Assembly (NCBI GenBank): GCA_003508565.1
Contig: DNUI01000214.1
Location: 1-8,866 of the forward strand
Reading direction: 5' to 3'
Origin: Syntrophaceae bacterium
GTDB taxonomy: Bacteria; Desulfobacterota; Syntrophia; Syntrophales; UBA2185
Length of the DNA stretch: 8,866 bases
The notes beneath the pieces were generated by a model. That model was given only the letters and a program-made list of their open reading frames with translations. It did not search any database and was not told the origin of the DNA. A program made the position numbers and the translations under genes. This document shows positions 6,088 through 8,866 of this stretch, in pieces. Each line of letters opens with the position of its first letter. Position 1 is the first letter of the stretch.

Positions 6088-7761
6088 ATGGATGAAACGA
6101 AAGCAATAATTCCTGTTTCTCATTATACTGACAACGATCAGATAAATCAGTTGCTAAGCAGATTGGTATCTGAAGTAAAAGGATTTACAGAGAACCAGTT
6201 GGATCAAATAAGGAGACTCAATCAGATAGGCACAGCTCTTTCAGCCGAGAGAAATCTGGATAGACTTTTAGAAATGATTGTTGATCAGGCACGAGACTTT
6301 ACCAATGCAGATGGCGGTACCCTCTACATAATGTCTGATGATGAAACAGAACTCCAATTTGCCATCGTGCAGAATACTTCTTTAAATATCCGTATGGGAG
6401 GAACGGGCGGGAAAATTACATGGCCGTCAGTAAAGTTGAGAAATCCTGATGGGAGTCCCAATCATGCGAATGTATCTGCATATTCTGCCATTACCGGGAA
6501 GGTAGTTAATATTGCGGATGTCTATCACGCAGAAGGCTTTAATTTTGAGGGTACGAGAAAATTCGATGCAGAAACCGGATATCGCTCTATGTCCATGCTT
6601 GTTGTGCCCATGAGGAATCATGAAAATGATATTATCGGTATACTTCAATTATTAAATGCACATACGGAGATGACAGACGAGGTTATTTCCTTTTCCATAG
6701 AAAATCAAAAAATGACGGAGTCTTTGGCTTCTCAGGCAGCTATTGCCCTCTCCAATAATCGCCTTATTCATGATCTTGAAAATCTTTTAGAGTCTTTCAT
6801 CCGAACAATTGCAACAGCAATTGATGAGAAATCACCGTATACTGGCGGTCATGTGCGAAGGGTTGCAGAGCTTACGATGACTATTGCAGAAAAGATAAAT
6901 GATACCAAGGAAGGTACATTTGCCGGCATCCATTTTGATGAAGATAAATTAAAGGAGCTTCGCATATCGGCTTGGCTTCATGATGTAGGAAAAATTACAA
7001 CCCCGGAATTCATTATTGATAAAGCCAGAAAGCTAGAAACTATTTACGACCGGTTGGAAGCGATAAAAATACGTTTTGAAATTCTTAAGCGCGATTATTT
7101 ACTCACTACGATCAAAAAATCTGATGTTAAAAAAAAGAGAAATTGCAATGAAAAAGAAATTGATAACTATGATAAATACGTTGAGCAATTAGAAGCAGAT
7201 TATAGATTTATAGAGGAGATTAATACCGGAAGCACTTTTATGGATGAAAAGATGAATCTGCGACTCAATAACATCGCTGCAACTCGCTGGAACTCAGGAG
7301 GAAACTTCCAAAATCTCCTTTATGATGATGAACTATACAATTTAAGAATTCCCCAGGGAACTCTTACAAGTGAAGAAAAGGAAATTATCAAAAATCATGT
7401 AACCATAACTCACAAAATGCTTTCTCAGCTTCCCTTTCCCAAGAAATTGAAAAACGTCGCACATTATGCTTCTGCACACCATGAAAAGTTGGACGGCACG
7501 GGTTACCCCTTGGGCATTAAAGATAGTGAAATTCCATTACAGGCCCGCATTATAGCACTCGCGGACATTTTTGATGCATTAACCGCAAAAGACAGACCGT
7601 ATAAAAAGGAAAAAACACTGTCGGAAGCGATAAAAATAATGGATTATATGGTCAAAGAAAATTATATTGATGCTGATTTATTCGAATTGTTCAATAAAGA
7701 AAGAATTTATCTTGACTACGCAAAGAGAGAACTGACATCACACCAGATTGATATGACCTGA
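6088..7761 (+). CDS. GAF and HD-GYP domain protein, probable cyclic di-GMP phosphodiesterase
   Basis: A 557-residue soluble signalling protein with no membrane segment or signal peptide. Residues about 15-70 look helical. A GAF sensor domain spans roughly 45-225 (ADGGTLYIMSDD early, ASQAAIALSNNRL at its end). The HD-GYP domain follows from about 235 to 545, with EKSPYTGGHVRRV (H255), WLHDVGK (H298, D299), NHV (H437), HHEKLDGTGYP (H464, H465, GYP at 472-474) and LADIFDALT (D493). All catalytic positions are present, so active breakdown of c-di-GMP is likely. A charged insertion of about 110 residues, about 315-425, separates the HD and GYP halves. The gene starts 24 bases after nrdG with CAAGGA 9 bases before the ATG, so it probably shares the nrdDG transcript. 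The ligand of the GAF domain is unknown. Confidence 0.95.
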   Translation: MDETKAIIPVSHYTDNDQINQLLSRLVSEVKGFTENQLDQIRRLNQIGTALSAERNLDRLLEMIVDQARDFTNADGGTLYIMSDDETELQFAIVQNTSLNIRMGGTGGKITWPSVKLRNPDGSPNHANVSAYSAITGKVVNIADVYHAEGFNFEGTRKFDAETGYRSMSMLVVPMRNHENDIIGILQLLNAHTEMTDEVISFSIENQKMTESLASQAAIALSNNRLIHDLENLLESFIRTIATAIDEKSPYTGGHVRRVAELTMTIAEKINDTKEGTFAGIHFDEDKLKELRISAWLHDVGKITTPEFIIDKARKLETIYDRLEAIKIRFEILKRDYLLTTIKKSDVKKKRNCNEKEIDNYDKYVEQLEADYRFIEEINTGSTFMDEKMNLRLNNIAATRWNSGGNFQNLLYDDELYNLRIPQGTLTSEEKEIIKNHVTITHKMLSQLPFPKKLKNVAHYASAHHEKLDGTGYPLGIKDSEIPLQARIIALADIFDALTAKDRPYKKEKTLSEAIKIMDYMVKENYIDADLFELFNKERIYLDYAKRELTSHQIDMT

Positions 7762-7762
7762 C

Positions 7763-7807
7763 AAAAAAGGGATGAAATTTACCGCTTAATGGATTTTATC
7801 TCTTTTT
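7763..7807. terminator. Candidate bidirectional terminator between convergent genes
   Basis: An A-run and GGGATGAAAT (7764-7778) pair with ATTTTATCTCTTTTT (7793-7807) over 15 positions, with wobbles at 7770-7801 and 7774-7797 and possible extension through 7779-7781. The loop is about 8 bases. Because one arm starts with A's and the other ends with T's, both strands give a hairpin followed by a U-run. The stem is weak in G-C pairs and overlaps the final codons of the M48 gene. Confidence 0.5.
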
Positions 7808-8866
7808 CAATTTCTTCGTATTTTTCGCTATATTTGGTAAAATATTTCAGTGCCTCCTTGAAATGAAACAGGGCGGTGTCCGGTTTGTTTTTTTTCTTGA
7901 AATAGATACCAAAATTGTGATGTGACGAACCTGGATTCTGAGTTTTTCCGTAGGCCATAGCGATACTGTAGTATACATCTGCTTCATCGATATTTATACT
8001 TTCCAATTTTTTATAAATGTTTAACGCTGTTGCATAATCTCCCAACTGCTCATACGATCTTCCCAGATATAAAAGGGCACCCGTATCGTTTCCGTTAAGG
8101 GCTACAGCCTTGTGCAGATAATCAATTGCTTGTGATGTCTTTCCTAGTTTAAAATAGACAATGCCAAGATCTCTCGTAACATCTTCGTCATTGGGAGACA
8201 GGCTCAATGCTCTGCGGAAATTATCTATTGATTCAGAATATCTTCCGAGCTTTTCCTGAATCACCGCTATTCCATAAAGGGCATCGACATCATTTTGGTT
8301 TTTTTGCAATTCGTTTTGGAAATGCCTCAAGCTATAATCAAGATTCTTCTCCCCAAACATTAGCATTGTTTGTATTCTTTTTAAATTACCGATGATACTT
8401 TCCGCACCTCTGTGAATATACGTTGTCTGCAACAAAGCATCGAGATAGGTAATTCTTTCATCGGTACCTGGATGGGTGAGAAAATATGAGGGAATATTGT
8501 TTGAGTAAAACTCGTACCTTCTCATGATCTTTAAAAAATCTAACATAGCTTTGCCATCATAACCAGCTCTGACAAGATAGTACATACCTAATCTGTCGGC
8601 CTCTTCTTCATGTTCACGACTATATTTCAAATTTAAGCTTGCGGCTGTTGCTAATGAAAAGCTTGTTGCTGCTGCAGTCAACTCGCCTCCTCCTCCAAGA
8701 AATGCACCGGCGAGAATTGCGGCAAGAGTCGCAACTCCAACCTTTTTTGATTTTTCAATGATATTTGCAATATGTCTGGCGTTGACATGTGCTATTTCAT
8801 GCGCAAGTACACCGACCAGTTCACTCTCCTTCTCGACAAGGTTAATCAGGCCCCTGTTGACATAAA
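7779..8866 (-). CDS. M48 family metalloprotease with TPR repeats, BepA-like (5' truncated by the window)
   Basis: The frame stays open to the window edge, so the real start lies outside. The TTG at 8681 would drop the catalytic motif and is not the start. The visible 361 residues begin YVNRGLINLVEKE and contain the zinc motif HEIAH (22-26), in the family context LAHEIAHVNARH. Then comes a hydrophobic glycine/alanine-rich stretch (about 42-76), the glutamate-bearing third-ligand region HEEEADRLG (85-93), and a THPGTDERI element (about 130-138). At least three TPR units follow from about 192 to 294, with a fourth looser one behind and a Lys/Glu-rich tail. This layout matches BepA/YfgC-type periplasmic proteases that check outer-membrane protein assembly. 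The signal peptide that would prove export is not in the window. It converges on the HD-GYP gene with 17 bases between the stops. Confidence 0.93.
   Translation of the reverse strand, partial: YVNRGLINLVEKESELVGVLAHEIAHVNARHIANIIEKSKKVGVATLAAILAGAFLGGGGELTAAATSFSLATAASLNLKYSREHEEEADRLGMYYLVRAGYDGKAMLDFLKIMRRYEFYSNNIPSYFLTHPGTDERITYLDALLQTTYIHRGAESIIGNLKRIQTMLMFGEKNLDYSLRHFQNELQKNQNDVDALYGIAVIQEKLGRYSESIDNFRRALSLSPNDEDVTRDLGIVYFKLGKTSQAIDYLHKAVALNGNDTGALLYLGRSYEQLGDYATALNIYKKLESINIDEADVYYSIAMAYGKTQNPGSSHHNFGIYFKKKNKPDTALFHFKEALKYFTKYSEKYEEIEKEIKSIKR

Noticed and set aside
8679..8681. TTG as the start of the minus-strand protease
   Set aside because: The frame remains open to the window end and encodes the HEIAH zinc motif upstream, so the gene is partial, not short.

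Overview
The window reads as chromosomal core DNA of a Gram-negative bacterium able to grow without oxygen. It carries a class III (oxygen-sensitive) ribonucleotide reductase, a c-di-GMP phosphodiesterase of the HD-GYP type and a BepA-like M48 protease with TPR repeats, a protein type tied to the outer membrane. Base composition is moderate, with the left part (metK-ahcY) looking somewhat richer in G+C than the right. The gene mix would fit a deltaproteobacterium, an anammox-type planctomycete or a related lineage, but the sequence alone does not fix the taxon.

Left block (1-2519, + strand): the 3' end of S-adenosylmethionine synthetase (metK), adenosylhomocysteinase (ahcY) and a PHP-domain metal-dependent hydrolase, all in one direction with short gaps (35 and 78 bases). 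MetK makes SAM; AhcY removes the S-adenosylhomocysteine left after methyl transfer, so the first two form an activated-methyl cycle unit. The role of the PHP protein is unknown. The ahcY-PHP gap holds a solitary palindrome that closely resembles a type I-E CRISPR repeat.

Middle (2520-3276): about 757 bases with no convincing gene. The left side has two hairpins, the centre has stretches that may be eroded coding sequence, and the right side is an AT-rich regulatory region for nrdD. Two NrdR-box-like sites lie exactly 31 bp apart there, the tandem arrangement known for the RNR repressor NrdR, and an imperfect FNR-like palindrome overlaps the first.

Right block (3286-7761, + strand): nrdD (class III RNR with ATP cone, zinc site and glycyl radical site), nrdG (its radical-SAM activase) and a GAF-HD-GYP protein, spaced 3 and 24 bases apart, so probably one transcription unit. 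NrdG installs the glycyl radical on NrdD, which then makes dNTPs anaerobically. The HD-GYP gene would couple c-di-GMP breakdown to the same transcript.

Right end (7779-8866, - strand): the C-terminal 361 residues of a convergent M48 metalloprotease with TPR repeats, running off the window. An A-tract/hairpin/T-tract structure at the junction could terminate transcription in both directions.

No mobile element, RNA gene or CRISPR array was found. The window is mostly recognisable housekeeping genes. The most notable points are the nrdD control region, the orphan CRISPR-repeat-like palindrome and the unexplained central gap.
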